DNA of 64,000 bases from NCBI GenBank assembly GCA_018268375.1, contig JAFDWS010000002.1:1116001-1180000 (forward strand). Reading direction: 5' to 3'. The translations under genes were made by a program, and so were the position numbers. How positions within the stretch are numbered: position 1 is the stretch's first letter; each line of letters starts with the position of its first letter. Below the pieces are notes generated by a model. It had not been told where the DNA came from. It saw only the letters and a program-made list of their open reading frames with translations, and made no database searches. The stretch is from Armatimonadota bacterium (GTDB lineage: Bacteria > Armatimonadota > Fimbriimonadia > Fimbriimonadales > Fimbriimonadaceae). Below, piece after piece: positions 51,443-61,450 of the stretch.

Positions 51443-52417
51443 ATGCCTGACGAACCACCCCTGAGCAGGAAGCATCACGTCGTCCCGAAGTTCCTTCTAG
51501 CGAACTTCACGGACAATGGAACCACATCAGGAGAATTGTGGCGATTCGACACTGAATTGATGATGAAGCACAAGAGGTCGCCCGGGGCAGTTGGTTACAT
51601 TCAGGACTTCTACAACGTCGGGCCCTCCGAGTCGTTGGACGATGCCTATGAGAGGGCGTATCAACAAATCGAGCACAATGCGGCCCCCGTGATCCGAAAA
51701 CTCCGCGAGACTCGTCAAGTTCCGACGGGAACGGACTTCGAGCACTTGATCGCGTTCGTTGCTTCCCTGGAGCGACGCGGGCCGCTCGTCAAGAAACTTC
51801 TGGATAGGTTTATGGACGACATTTCACAGCACGCGCTGGAGCTCTTGGTCGCCCACTATCCCGAATGGATCGAGCAGTACCGGGCAGAGCATGGCGAAGA
51901 GGTGCCCCCTACCAAGGAGGAACTTGAAGACGCAGTGCGGAAAGGCCTCCGCTTCGAGATGGCTAACAGCCTGAGGGTGCCTCAAGCCTACGGATGGGCC
52001 GAACACACCTACCCTCTCATGGTGCGCCGACCTTGGTCACTCTGGGTTCGAGATCCAGGTGCCTGCGAGTTCATTCTTTCGGATTCTCCCGTGGCGCTGG
52101 AGCACATCGACCGTTCCGAGGGATTTTGGCAACCGCCTCCCTTTGGACCGGGCTCGTTCGTTACGCTGCCCCTCGACCCCGACATGGCCCTCGTCTCACC
52201 ATTTGAGGGCGAGCCAGGAACGCTGATCGGCGTCCAGACCAACATTGTCGCCGCGATCAATCTTGCCACGGGCCGGAACAGCGTTAGATACCTATTCTCC
52301 AGAATGGATGATTTCTTGTACAAGGTCGAGGACGGAAAGTTTGACGGTTGGGATCACTTGCTCGCGCGAATTCGGGATCACAGAAGTGCGGAGAGTGCCA
52401 AAAACCGGCCTAGGTAA
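51443..52417 (+). CDS. DUF4238 family protein (copy 1)
   Basis: 324 residues from the ATG at 51443. It opens with the family signature SRKHHVVPKFLLANF and has further conserved blocks AVGYIQDFYNV, DDAYERAYQQIEH, FILSDSPVALEH and LDPDMALVSPFEG. Function of the family is unknown. It is closely similar throughout to the gene at 62822 (same order of motifs, many identical residues), and more distantly to 59308. It is soluble, with no signal peptide. It is followed within 25 bases by a membrane-coiled-coil gene on the same strand. Confidence 0.82.
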   Translation: MPDEPPLSRKHHVVPKFLLANFTDNGTTSGELWRFDTELMMKHKRSPGAVGYIQDFYNVGPSESLDDAYERAYQQIEHNAAPVIRKLRETRQVPTGTDFEHLIAFVASLERRGPLVKKLLDRFMDDISQHALELLVAHYPEWIEQYRAEHGEEVPPTKEELEDAVRKGLRFEMANSLRVPQAYGWAEHTYPLMVRRPWSLWVRDPGACEFILSDSPVALEHIDRSEGFWQPPPFGPGSFVTLPLDPDMALVSPFEGEPGTLIGVQTNIVAAINLATGRNSVRYLFSRMDDFLYKVEDGKFDGWDHLLARIRDHRSAESAKNRPR

Positions 52418-52441
52418 ACTCAAGGGCTGTAGAGGCAAGGC

Positions 52442-53143
52442 ATGCAAGGGCAGGAACTTAAATCTTCGGAAGCGGTCGAAGACGCTCCTGCCGAAACCCA
52501 GCAATTGGAGTCCCAGGAAGTGAACGAAGTGCTCCCAGATCAGACGAAGCTCGAAAATGGAGAGTACAACGAGGAGAGAAAGTACATTGAGACAATTGGA
52601 AATCAGCGTCTCAGTTTCCTCCTGGTTTTCATCGGATTCGTCCTCTCCATATTAGGTGGAGATGCCTCGCATTGGCTAAAGATTGGGACGACCTGGGCAG
52701 GATTCGTTGTTGCGATGGTTTTCTCGTTAGCTATACACCGATCGTATCTTCGATCCACGAACTTGCGTAATCTTTACACTGCGAAGAACCATCCGCTGAA
52801 GATATCAGACGCGGGTCTCCTCATGCCAAAGGCGAGCTTCCATAAGTGGACATGCTCTTACTTGCCGTTCGCCTTGGCAGGTGGGATGCTTGTGCTCTCA
52901 GTCTTGGTTACTTTGAATTTGCCCACCAAGGATCAAACTACCTCCGATCTGAAGCTCCAATTACTTCAGTCACAAGTAGATCGCAACGCCGAGTTGGCTG
53001 AAACCAACGTGCTTAAGGGACAGGTTTCTGCGAAGTCAAACGAACTCAACAGGAGGAGCGACGAGCTTGCGGCTGCGAGGAAAGCCTTGGCTATAGAAAG
53101 GGCCCGGACGTCAAGAGTCGCAGGAGGAAAGTCCAACCATTAG
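52442..53143 (+). CDS. Membrane protein with C-terminal coiled coil
   Basis: 233 residues. An acidic, polar N-terminus of about 55 residues is followed by two membrane segments (RLSFLLVFIGFVLSILGG and WAGFVVAMVFSLAIHRSY), a short loop, a third segment (LPFALAGGMLVLSVLVTLNL) and a predicted coiled coil (LKLQLLQSQVDRNAELAETNVLKGQ..) to the end. No known family. It lies 24 bases after DUF4238 copy 1 and 82 before the SIR2-like gene, all on one strand, so these three may form one unit. Confidence 0.6.
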   Translation: MQGQELKSSEAVEDAPAETQQLESQEVNEVLPDQTKLENGEYNEERKYIETIGNQRLSFLLVFIGFVLSILGGDASHWLKIGTTWAGFVVAMVFSLAIHRSYLRSTNLRNLYTAKNHPLKISDAGLLMPKASFHKWTCSYLPFALAGGMLVLSVLVTLNLPTKDQTTSDLKLQLLQSQVDRNAELAETNVLKGQVSAKSNELNRRSDELAAARKALAIERARTSRVAGGKSNH

Positions 53144-53225
53144 GGTGGTCCTTTCGACCAGCGAGTGAAACGGCTTCGGATGCGTTCTAGGTCGGCGCTC
53201 GTCCAATGTGAGAGAATTGGTGTGA

Positions 53226-54203
53226 GTGGACATTGTCAAGGATCGAAGGCGAATCGTTCTGACCGGAGCTGGGTTTTCCGCGAACTGGGGTGGGCTCCTG
53301 GCTGGGCAGGTGGGGCCAATGATGGCAACTCTGCTTGCTGATGCGAAGGCTCAACCCATCCGGTCAGCCCTCTTTCGCACTCCGAACTACGAAGATGTTT
53401 GGGCCGACCTGGAAGCAGCCGACCCGTTGCAAGCGCGATTGCTGGTAGACGCGCTCTGCAAGACATTTGAGTACCAGGAAGAGGTGATGAACAGTCAGTT
53501 CACGTCCTGGAACGGCAAAGCCCTGGCCAAGCTGCTTCTCCGGGTAATTGACTTCGCCTCACCGGCCTCCGTTCTGTTTGTCACCACCAATCAAGACTGC
53601 TTCTTGGAAGGGCTTTCAAACAAAGCTTCGGGTCAAGGCCCCGGCCTTTCCATTCCCGGTGGAATGCCTGGGGGTGCCATCACTACGACCGGTGAGAATT
53701 GGCAAACGAATTACGTCCAGACGGCGAAGTTTATTGCTCCTACGACTACTCCCGGTCACTCTGATCGAGCCGCGCCCTACCTTAAACTTCACGGAAGCCT
53801 GAACTGGAAGACGCCAGAGGGTCAACGCATTCTTATATCGGGCAAAGAAAAGGATCGGCAGATCGGTCAGTATCCGGCACTGACGTACTATTGGAATTGC
53901 TTCGCGGAGAGCCTCGACAAGGAAGATATCGACCTTATCTGTATCGGTTTTTCATTTGGCGACGAACACATTCGTGCCGAGATCGAAAAGCATTGCCGAG
54001 ATAGCTGGCGAATCTTTATCATCAGCCTAGAGCACTCATCTGCCTTTATATCCAGGCTCGACGCACCAGGTGCGAAGATTCCAGGTCAGATTCGAGGATA
54101 TTGGCCGACGACGCTTCGAGACATGTATCCAATTGTCAATGGAACTGCGCCCAGGACGGTCGTATCTCAGACCCTAGAACGAGCCCTTTTCAATCTTTGG
54201 TGA
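53226..54203 (+). CDS. SIR2-like domain protein
   Basis: 325 residues, GTG start. It has the SIR2-like NAD-binding fold: VLTGAGFSANWGG (14-22), FVTTNQDCFLEG in place of the usual TTNYD, LKLHGSLNW and LICIGFSFGDEHIRAEIE. These match the SIR2-like_2 group found in anti-phage proteins that degrade NAD+, rather than protein deacetylases (no zinc-binding Cys tetrad). The protein is only this domain plus a C-terminal helical part, so any sensor would be another protein; the preceding membrane protein or DUF4238 are candidates by position only. Confidence 0.78.
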   Translation: MDIVKDRRRIVLTGAGFSANWGGLLAGQVGPMMATLLADAKAQPIRSALFRTPNYEDVWADLEAADPLQARLLVDALCKTFEYQEEVMNSQFTSWNGKALAKLLLRVIDFASPASVLFVTTNQDCFLEGLSNKASGQGPGLSIPGGMPGGAITTTGENWQTNYVQTAKFIAPTTTPGHSDRAAPYLKLHGSLNWKTPEGQRILISGKEKDRQIGQYPALTYYWNCFAESLDKEDIDLICIGFSFGDEHIRAEIEKHCRDSWRIFIISLEHSSAFISRLDAPGAKIPGQIRGYWPTTLRDMYPIVNGTAPRTVVSQTLERALFNLW

Positions 54204-54439
54204 GCGGTGATGTCTCGCTAGAGCGCCTGCCTCGAATCCTATCGCAGCAAGAGCAATTGCTGGCCAGAGCACTCCGTGGTGCTTCCTACTCAGATGATTC
54301 TGGGCTGCGATCATTCTTGTCGCCCCTGGCACCGTACCATGCACCAAGCGCCTAGAATAGTCTCGCACGAGGCCGGTCTCATGTCGCTGAGTTTTGCAAG
54401 GCGGCGGGAAACCGATCCCGGCCCCATCGAAACTCCCAT

Positions 54440-55930
54440 CTAGTTCCGTGGGCTCTCAGGCCATACGTGGTGTCCGCCTAGCCTATCAAGGAAGTGCCTG
54501 AGTCGAGGCTTCCACGAGACCATTCCGGCATGAATGGGACTTGAAACGGAAAGACCTTTGGCAGTGCGGCATCGAGTCAAAGCAACGTATCCCTGCCCGC
54601 TAGCGAAAAACCACTGCGTCGTATCAATATGCAACTTGTCGAACGTGAGGCCCTGAGACTTGTGAACGGTCATGGACCAGGCGAGTCGTAGCGGAATCTG
54701 AGAAAAGGTGCCGACTGTCTGAAGCCTAACTCCATCTGAATCCGGATCTTTGACGTAACGCTTTCGCTCCCACAAGTGACGCCCGATTGTGACAAGTTGG
54801 CCGTCATCTTTCAGGACTGTCACCGATTCGCGGTTCAGTACACGAACCACGCCAAGGGTGCCGTTCACGAAAAGATATGGCGGGCCTCCAGCGGCATTGG
54901 CCGTCACAAGTACCCGAGCTCCCACCTTCAGATCGAGATCGTCCGGTGCTCGGCGTTCACTTGGGGGAAAGTCCCCCGTCTTCGTATGTTTGTATCGATG
55001 AGTCGAACTGGGTAGCCGGTCAAGCCGCTCATTATTGATCTCCTCCGCCCGAGCTTTAGCAGTCACAAGAATCACGCAGTCATCAGGTTCGGGAGCTACA
55101 TTCACGAGGACGTTCAGCCGAGCCCTCAAGGCCGGGGTGTCGCCGCCACGAAGTTCACGAAGGGCTTGTGCGAATTCTTGATCCGAACTCTGTCGATGCT
55201 CAGTAGACAATTCGAGAGCGCAAAACCGAGCCTCTCTCCATACATGTGCGTCGAAGAAGAAATGGCCGTCCGGCCAATGTGTGCCAAGTTCAAGCAGATC
55301 ATCATCATCGGCAACCGGTTCAAGTTGCAGCAGATCGCCGACCATAACAATCCGCTTGCCACCGAAAGGAACGTCCAATTGCTCCAAGCTGGTCCGCAAG
55401 GACCAGTCGATTGCATCCAGCAAGTCCGCCCGTACCATAGAAATCTCATCGATGACGATTAGCTTTGCCCGGCGCAGAGCCTCTCGCTGATCGCCTCCAA
55501 GCGGTCGGATCACGCTACTGTCCCGGAATCTCAGAACAGCTCCCGGTAATTTGAACTGAGAGTGGATCGTGACACCTTCGACGTTGTGCGCAGCGATGCC
55601 GGTCGGGGCAACGATGATTATCCGACCACGGAACTTTCTGGCGATCCTCTTGACTACTTCCGACTTGCCCGTTCCCGCACCGCCATGGATGAGGATCGCC
55701 TGAGTGTCCCAATGCTCGGAGATGGCGGCGGATATGGCCGCGCGTTGGCTCTCATCGAGTACGACTCTTCGGCCTGTTCTGTCCCCGATAGCGCCTGCTT
55801 CGAGTGGGGAGGCTTCGACTGCACCGCCATCAATCCGCGCTGGGTGCGTATTGGCCGAGAGGGGAATGGAGGGCTCACGACTCTTTCGCACGAGCCCGAG
55901 CTTGTCTAACACTCGGTCGATCAGCCCCAT
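54440..55930 (-). CDS. Pif1/RecD-like superfamily 1 helicase
   Basis: 496 residues from the ATG at 55930 (the frame extends to 56005). Motifs in order: Walker A HGGAGTGKSEVVKR (83-90 core), IIVAPTGIAAHNVEGVTIHS, Walker B LIVIDEISMVRADLL, motif III GDLLQLEPV, a HRQSS stretch, and the C-terminal UvrD_C_2-type MTVHKSQGLTFDKLHID with YVALTRCRT. This is the Pif1-like arrangement (5'-3' DNA helicase). It converges on the SIR2-like gene with a 236-base gap in which I see no gene. Confidence 0.88.
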   Translation of the reverse strand: MGLIDRVLDKLGLVRKSREPSIPLSANTHPARIDGGAVEASPLEAGAIGDRTGRRVVLDESQRAAISAAISEHWDTQAILIHGGAGTGKSEVVKRIARKFRGRIIIVAPTGIAAHNVEGVTIHSQFKLPGAVLRFRDSSVIRPLGGDQREALRRAKLIVIDEISMVRADLLDAIDWSLRTSLEQLDVPFGGKRIVMVGDLLQLEPVADDDDLLELGTHWPDGHFFFDAHVWREARFCALELSTEHRQSSDQEFAQALRELRGGDTPALRARLNVLVNVAPEPDDCVILVTAKARAEEINNERLDRLPSSTHRYKHTKTGDFPPSERRAPDDLDLKVGARVLVTANAAGGPPYLFVNGTLGVVRVLNRESVTVLKDDGQLVTIGRHLWERKRYVKDPDSDGVRLQTVGTFSQIPLRLAWSMTVHKSQGLTFDKLHIDTTQWFFASGQGYVALTRCRTAKGLSVSSPIHAGMVSWKPRLRHFLDRLGGHHVWPESPRN

Positions 55931-56083
55931 CACCGGTGAGTATGAATGCTGGCGGGTCAAAACTAACCCGCCCAATGTAGCCGTACTCGCCAGGGGGAGC
56001 GACAATCGAAGTGCTCTACGGCCACTTTCGGCTACTTGCTGGTTCAGAGCGAAGGGTAACGTGCCTCCGATGGCGGCAAGCTC

Positions 56084-56812
56084 ATGAATCCGAAGAGTTA
56101 CCTGTGGAGGCGACTAACCATTCCGCTCGCGGTTGCTACATCACTTGTGCTGCTGTTGGCTTGGTTTTGTCCATTGGAGGGAACACCCTTTCACGGACTG
56201 TTCCTGCACCTGGCGGTAGAACTGGCAGTTCTGATCGTAACGGTTCTGTACGTGGAAAGTATCGTTATTAGGCATGACGAACTGAAGTGGGAGAAGGCGG
56301 ATGCCCTGGTCAGGGAACAGATAGCGAGGTTCGCGAACTACGTGACCTCGATCCTACGTGATGCGTTTGATATGCCAGCTTCAGTGTTGAACATGGACGC
56401 ATTTGATAGCGCCACTTCGAAAGCCGCGCACGATGAAATGGCACGCGTTGCCGAGCACGTCTTGAAACCTATGGCCAGCGCGAAGGTTAAGGCAATAGAC
56501 CAAGCGGGATGGTCAAAGCTTGCGGAGCAAATCGGTACCGCACTGAGGGTATCGGATGGGCTATTCACCACTTTTGGAAATCGTATGAGACCCGAAATCT
56601 ACCAAAAGGTCTTGGAGATCAGAACCGAGCTCGACACGGTGCTTGCAACCTATACGATGGTGCCCGACGTACTCGGCGTGCCGGACAACGAACTGGCTCC
56701 GCTGACTACGGGTGAATCCGGGGTTCCCCTGAAGCGTAGCATTGACCGCAGGCTAGCCCAGGATATGGAGCGAGCGCTGACAAGCGTGGCGGAACTACTG
56801 AAGATGCTTTGA
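56084..56812 (+). CDS. Membrane-anchored protein of unknown function
   Basis: 242 residues with a membrane hairpin at the N-terminus (LTIPLAVATSLVLLLAWFCPL and LFLHLAVELAVLIVTVLYVESIV) and an all-helical cytoplasmic domain of about 180 residues (DALVREQIARFANYVTSILRDAF ..). No family recognised. It is divergent from the helicase gene (153-base gap), and its stop codon directly abuts the convergent stop of the next gene with no bases between. Confidence 0.6.
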   Translation: MNPKSYLWRRLTIPLAVATSLVLLLAWFCPLEGTPFHGLFLHLAVELAVLIVTVLYVESIVIRHDELKWEKADALVREQIARFANYVTSILRDAFDMPASVLNMDAFDSATSKAAHDEMARVAEHVLKPMASAKVKAIDQAGWSKLAEQIGTALRVSDGLFTTFGNRMRPEIYQKVLEIRTELDTVLATYTMVPDVLGVPDNELAPLTTGESGVPLKRSIDRRLAQDMERALTSVAELLKML

Positions 56813-57796
56813 TCATAGGATCGTTCCACCCTGAAGAGGGGATTGCTGATAGGCCTTCAGAATCTCTTCCTTTGTGAGAGGCTGGATCATGTCCTTCTCG
56901 ATGATTGAGTTCATGTTGAAGCTGCCGATGGTAGGTCGGTGCCGCCAAGGTTCATCAAACATAGCCTCATCCTGAGGCCAACTGAAATGCACAGAGCCGG
57001 GGGCAACGCCGTTAAGCGTTTTCGCGTAACTGACGACGTTATTGATGGACATGGCGATGAGCTGAAGGGCAACGACGAATTTCGTCGGACTCCAATTGAC
57101 AGAGTGCTTCTTGACGCGGAAGTTTGCACCGCCGAGAGCCTCCGCCTCATAGAAGGAGCTCCCAAAGTCGCTCCGCCCCAACAACCTCATGTTTTCCGGT
57201 GGAGCTGGCACACCAGGGGTCTCCTCGGCTCCCATTGCCAGGTGAAAGCCACCCATCCTCACTCGCAGACCGTGTTTGATACTGTTGTATTCGGCTGTCT
57301 GTGATTGATCAAGGACATCATCAGCTAGCCTCCGCCACAACCTGCCGAAACCGGATTTGATCCTCCCATCCTTCTCCGGATTGCTGGTTTGGAAAGTAAG
57401 CATGTGGGCAGCAATGTTCTCCCACGTCATCGGCAGAATGTCGAGATCGCGCAGGAACGGTTCTCCCTTGCTGATCTTTTGAACCAGCCCTTGCATCGCA
57501 GACGGTTTGTATTTCAGCATCCACGCCACAATCTCCTCGGGAGCCTGCATTGTCGCGCATATTAAGGCGAACAGGCTCTCCAGCCCATGCGTGTACGCGG
57601 CACGGAGCGCGACCGCCGCATACTGCCTTTCCTCCGACTCCAAGAGTCGACCGTGAACCTTCGCAAAGTGATCGAAGTACCCAGGATCGATGCTCTCCAG
57701 GAATGCCAGATTGTGCTTCTTGATTTCATAGTCCCAGACGCACCACGGATCGCCTCCTGCGACAAACGGATGCCCATAAAGCAAGGGGTTAGCCAT
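56813..57796 (-). CDS. Hypothetical protein
   Basis: 327 residues from the ATG at 57796; the upstream part of the frame is low-quality sequence. It is soluble and mostly helical in appearance, with YAAVALRAAYTHGLESLFALICATMQAPEEIVAWML near 60-95 and EYNSIKHGLRVRMGGFHLAMG near 183-203. The latter resembles the helical pairs of HEPN-like proteins (N-x3-HG), but a clear catalytic motif is not evident. It diverges from the HEPN gene at 57972 (175-base gap). Confidence 0.6.
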   Translation of the reverse strand: MANPLLYGHPFVAGGDPWCVWDYEIKKHNLAFLESIDPGYFDHFAKVHGRLLESEERQYAAVALRAAYTHGLESLFALICATMQAPEEIVAWMLKYKPSAMQGLVQKISKGEPFLRDLDILPMTWENIAAHMLTFQTSNPEKDGRIKSGFGRLWRRLADDVLDQSQTAEYNSIKHGLRVRMGGFHLAMGAEETPGVPAPPENMRLLGRSDFGSSFYEAEALGGANFRVKKHSVNWSPTKFVVALQLIAMSINNVVSYAKTLNGVAPGSVHFSWPQDEAMFDEPWRHRPTIGSFNMNSIIEKDMIQPLTKEEILKAYQQSPLQGGTIL

Positions 57797-57971
57797 GGTC
57801 TCGCCATTATTCCCCGTTCCGAAACGGGATGTGTCCGCCGTGCAGCGCCACAGGGCACCTGGGCAAGATCCTTTAATGCAGTCGGAACGGATCGTCAGCG
57901 CGACCGGACCTGGTCCCGACTGCGCATTGCTGGAACCCCTCAACCCAATCGAAGGCATGCAAGAATAACCT

Positions 57972-59234
57972 GTGCCCCTCACGATCAAGCCAAAGAAGGA
58001 GCGATTCTTCAGGGAGATTCTCAAGGACGCATTGGAGTCCGTCAAGGAACCTGAAGGTCAACACTTCTGGTATCGGACATTTTCTGACCTAGAGGGATAT
58101 GGGCTTACCGGATTTGGGCACGAGGCGTCCGCATTATTACTCCTGGCCTGTATCGACGGCGTGCCAGATTTGTCCGGAGGCGACCATCTCGAAGACCTCG
58201 TGCTGCGTGCGCTCATCGCTTGCAAGATCAAGGGTCGAGCAGACCAGGAGGGCTTCTTGGAAACCTTGGGCGAATCTCTCGACTCCTTTGAAAGTACAAG
58301 GCCGAAGCAATTCCATTGTATGTTTTTTCTTCAACTGACAGAGATTCCAGCCTGGCTTCTTGCTCGCCCGATTTTGGGTTACCGGATTCAACTCGCCCCG
58401 AAGGTGGCGTGGCGGGCCGCCACGAGCGCCCTGACGCTGGCCTATTCACGCACGGACATAAAGGAAATGGACGTCGCACGGATGGTGCCGGTCGAGATAC
58501 GAGTGCAGGCCAGAACACCACGAGAAGCAATCGCCATCGCCGGACGTGTTTCAGGACTCATGAGAGGCGCATATCACGTCTCTCAAGGCGGGACGTGGAC
58601 ATTCACAGGGAGAGATGGGAGCGCCCATAAGTTTGGACCAAGTCCGCTGTACCTGCTTCGCGAGGGACGAAAACACGTCCAGTTAGGTTACGTCCAGCAC
58701 TTTGAGCCAAGGACGCTGACTCTCCCCAAAGAGCGCCCGGCGAAAATGGCGCTGCTACTTGACAAACTTACAAAGGAGCCTGGACGCGGCACGGCTCTTG
58801 AGGTGCTTGCCGAAGCCCTCGGCCTATTTGCAGCGTCGGGGGATGAATTGCAAGTCCAACACGAATTCCTCGGGGTCTGGCAAGCACTGGAACGGTTGTC
58901 GATGGCCGAGGGTGGCGATACAAACCGTGTCGCCACCAACATCGGAAACCTATGGAGAAACGGGAGCGAAACTGTCCACTACCAAATGCTCGCCGTTGCG
59001 CCGATTCGAAACAAGCTGGTTCACGTGGGCGATTATGATATTGAGCGACAGTCGGTTACCTTCCTGTTAACGGGCATTCTTCGCGACGCCCTTGTTCAGT
59101 TTGCACAACTGACGGACAAGCTGAAGACGAAGCAGCATTTCCTCGATTTGTACTCGATGATGACCTTGTCACCTCAAGCTCTAAGAACAAAAAGGGAGGC
59201 GATCCGAGTGGTTGAGTGGGTTAGACAAATCTGA
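57972..59234 (+). CDS. Apea-like HEPN protein
   Basis: 420 residues, GTG start. The C-terminal third has an HEPN-type arrangement: TNIGNLWRNGSETVHYQMLA followed by APIRNKLVHVGDYD, where R346-N-x3-H351 is the Rx4-6H ribonuclease-type motif. The N-terminal two-thirds resembles the partner region of Apea-like proteins (YLLREGRKHVQLGYVQHFEPR). HEPN proteins of this kind are linked to RNA cleavage and abortive infection. It is soluble. No obvious antitoxin (MNT) gene is adjacent. Confidence 0.7.
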   Translation: MPLTIKPKKERFFREILKDALESVKEPEGQHFWYRTFSDLEGYGLTGFGHEASALLLLACIDGVPDLSGGDHLEDLVLRALIACKIKGRADQEGFLETLGESLDSFESTRPKQFHCMFFLQLTEIPAWLLARPILGYRIQLAPKVAWRAATSALTLAYSRTDIKEMDVARMVPVEIRVQARTPREAIAIAGRVSGLMRGAYHVSQGGTWTFTGRDGSAHKFGPSPLYLLREGRKHVQLGYVQHFEPRTLTLPKERPAKMALLLDKLTKEPGRGTALEVLAEALGLFAASGDELQVQHEFLGVWQALERLSMAEGGDTNRVATNIGNLWRNGSETVHYQMLAVAPIRNKLVHVGDYDIERQSVTFLLTGILRDALVQFAQLTDKLKTKQHFLDLYSMMTLSPQALRTKREAIRVVEWVRQI

Positions 59235-59307
59235 CTTGGACGCGCTCGTGCAGACGATTCTCGTCGCATGCCGCAAGTCTACGACCAGTGGATGTCCTGT
59301 GAGTCGA

Positions 59308-60318
59308 TCATGTATTCCACAAGCTGCTTCTTCTCTTTTTGCCTCGTTTATCAACGGTACGCATCGACACTTCTCGGGCTGTCCAATTGTCCCAGCGATG
59401 CGATCTTAGCCCCTTGTTCCGCTGGAAAAACTCGTCCGTGCTCGTGAAATTCTTTGCACTCCCGTAGATGAACCTCTCGGCGTTGGCGGCAAGGATTTCA
59501 TTCAGTTGCTTGATCCGGCGGGAATCAACCTGGAGCACCCCGCCGTCCAATACCGCGAGTTCGCGGTGAAAGGTTCTTTCAACGATGAGAACTCCAAGTT
59601 TGGGCGTCAGGGGGTAGAAGACCTCAAGTCCAATCGACCGGAACCCCGTCGACATCGGGCCATCCTTATGGTGCCGCCTTGCAACTGGATGATCGGACGT
59701 GACAAACGGATGATCGGGCGGCGAAACCACCAGTATCCAGGCGTGGCTCTCTAGCGCCTTGCCGACTTTGATCCACATCTCCTGGTCAAAGAGAGCTTGC
59801 AGGTGGAAGGCCTTGATGAAGTCGTCGTCAACCGTCACTCCTACGAATCCCGCAGGGGCCTTCGGGTAGTTCAGTCTTGTCCAAGTCGAAACCATGTTTT
59901 GCGCGGCAGTCTCAGCCATGACCTTGACTTGGTCTCGGAACGACCTCGTCCTCAAGTATTGAATCGCCAAGCCGAAGCCCATCCTGTGTCGGATGTCAGG
60001 GCAGATGCCGATGTACGGCCCTTCATTCACGAGCAGCCTGGAAGCGGATCGGAGTTCGTCCTCAAACCTCGTCATCGCCTTCTCGACCAGATCCTGGTCG
60101 TTCAGGATGACCGCCGCATCGTTTTCCAGGATGTCCGGCGCAAGATGGTGGAAGTGGTTTTCATGTGCGATGCCGGTCGCCAGATGATGGAACACCCTTC
60201 CATTCGACTTGTCATAAACCCAGATGAGGCCTTTCTTGTCGCCAAAGTTCTTCAAGTACCACTGAGGCACGAAGTGGTGGGCGACGCTGCCCTTAGGGTG
60301 TGCAGCTGTCGAGATCAT
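59308..60318 (-). CDS. DUF4238 family protein (copy 2, divergent)
   Basis: 336 residues. Family motifs: AHHFVPQWYLKNFGDKKGLIWVYDK at the start, ENDAAVILNDQDLVEKAMTRFEDELR in the middle, PFVTSDHPVARR and FYPLTPKLGVLIVE near the end. It is more distant from copies 1 and 3 than they are from each other, so it is not a recent duplicate. Single gene on the minus strand with 127 empty bases upstream and 73 downstream. Confidence 0.8.
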   Translation of the reverse strand: MISTAAHPKGSVAHHFVPQWYLKNFGDKKGLIWVYDKSNGRVFHHLATGIAHENHFHHLAPDILENDAAVILNDQDLVEKAMTRFEDELRSASRLLVNEGPYIGICPDIRHRMGFGLAIQYLRTRSFRDQVKVMAETAAQNMVSTWTRLNYPKAPAGFVGVTVDDDFIKAFHLQALFDQEMWIKVGKALESHAWILVVSPPDHPFVTSDHPVARRHHKDGPMSTGFRSIGLEVFYPLTPKLGVLIVERTFHRELAVLDGGVLQVDSRRIKQLNEILAANAERFIYGSAKNFTSTDEFFQRNKGLRSHRWDNWTAREVSMRTVDKRGKKRRSSLWNT

Positions 60319-60445
60319 GAAGATAGGACGATCAGAATGCTGGGCTCACCGACTGTGCTGAAGCGATCCGACTTGATTTGAGGCCAAAGGCCCCCGTCCA
60401 GCGTGGTCACCCTTATGTCCGGCGACTGCCTGATCGCTTGTGGCA

Positions 60446-61450
60446 TCACTCGGCGACCAGGGTGTGAATGAGGCGATTACCTCTGGGCGGCGTCTGACCA
60501 TGGTTTGCTTCGACGGGCGCACCATCAAAGTCCGATGTGCTCAGTCGCAGGATGAAATCGCCGCTGTATCCCTCTGCAAACAACATGAACTTAATCTCGT
60601 GACCTTCAAACTCGGAAGGCTCGACAGCTGCGAGATGCAAGGACAAGAACGGCGTCTCCATTCGCGGATACACAAGGAAATCTCGATCAAGCCTAGCCAG
60701 CCGGGTCTCATTGCCTTCAAAAATCGGGGATCGGGTTGCTCGGACCGGCGGGGGCGGACCGAGTGTAGTCTCTCCTTGGGCCGGTACTTTGTTATCGCGG
60801 AGGATGATACAGTCTATCCCTCGGCCGGGCACGCGACCCACGTTGAGGAGATTGATCTGAATCGCCCAAGTCCCGCGAACCCTGCTGGTTGGGTGTTTAA
60901 AACCATGCGGTGAGTAACACAGCAATTGAAACTCGGGGCGTGCCTTTGCCAAGACGAGCGCCTCAATCATGGCGTGTGGCATGGTGATCGTGTTGGAACC
61001 GGTTCTGTAGAAGTAGGTGTCCATCACCTGAGCCTGATGTGGCTTTACGTTGCTCTCTGGGACAAGCGTCACGACAAACCCTTCTCCAGATCCCCCCGGC
61101 TTTACGATGGGGATGCTCTGGATGCCAGGAATGCCGTAGCTTGCGATCTGGTTCGCAAGGTCGTTGAGTCGTCCGACCAGCCAGTTGGGATCGGGGACAG
61201 GAGCCTCTTTGTCGGCGATCCGTGGCTTGTTTGCACCCTGACCCCGACTATCGATCCCCCAGACAATGACTCCGCCGGATGAGTTGGCGAAAGCAACCGC
61301 AATTCTTCGGAAGACGCTAGTTACGCTGTTCTGCTTGAACTGTTTGAAGTCCAGAGTGAGGCCCTCTTCATCGGTACTTAGGGCCCCGGTGATTCGTTCA
61401 TAGCCCCGGGATTGGAACTCTTCAAAGATGGCTCGGGCGGAGTCCAGCAC
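60446..61450 (-). CDS. AlbA_2/Schlafen-type DNA/RNA-binding protein
   Basis: 334 residues starting at a GTG that abuts the upstream stop without a gap. The N-terminal half has the AlbA_2 (Schlafen AAA_4) pattern: EGLTLDFKQF, then AFANSSGGVIVWGIDSRG, and a strand ending TYFYRTGSNTITMPHAMIEAL. The C-terminal half is a beta-rich domain I do not recognise. Schlafen-type domains occur in regulators and in antiviral nucleases; catalytic acidic residues cannot be assigned with certainty. Operon with the gene at 61451. Confidence 0.75.
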   Translation of the reverse strand: MLDSARAIFEEFQSRGYERITGALSTDEEGLTLDFKQFKQNSVTSVFRRIAVAFANSSGGVIVWGIDSRGQGANKPRIADKEAPVPDPNWLVGRLNDLANQIASYGIPGIQSIPIVKPGGSGEGFVVTLVPESNVKPHQAQVMDTYFYRTGSNTITMPHAMIEALVLAKARPEFQLLCYSPHGFKHPTSRVRGTWAIQINLLNVGRVPGRGIDCIILRDNKVPAQGETTLGPPPPVRATRSPIFEGNETRLARLDRDFLVYPRMETPFLSLHLAAVEPSEFEGHEIKFMLFAEGYSGDFILRLSTSDFDGAPVEANHGQTPPRGNRLIHTLVAE

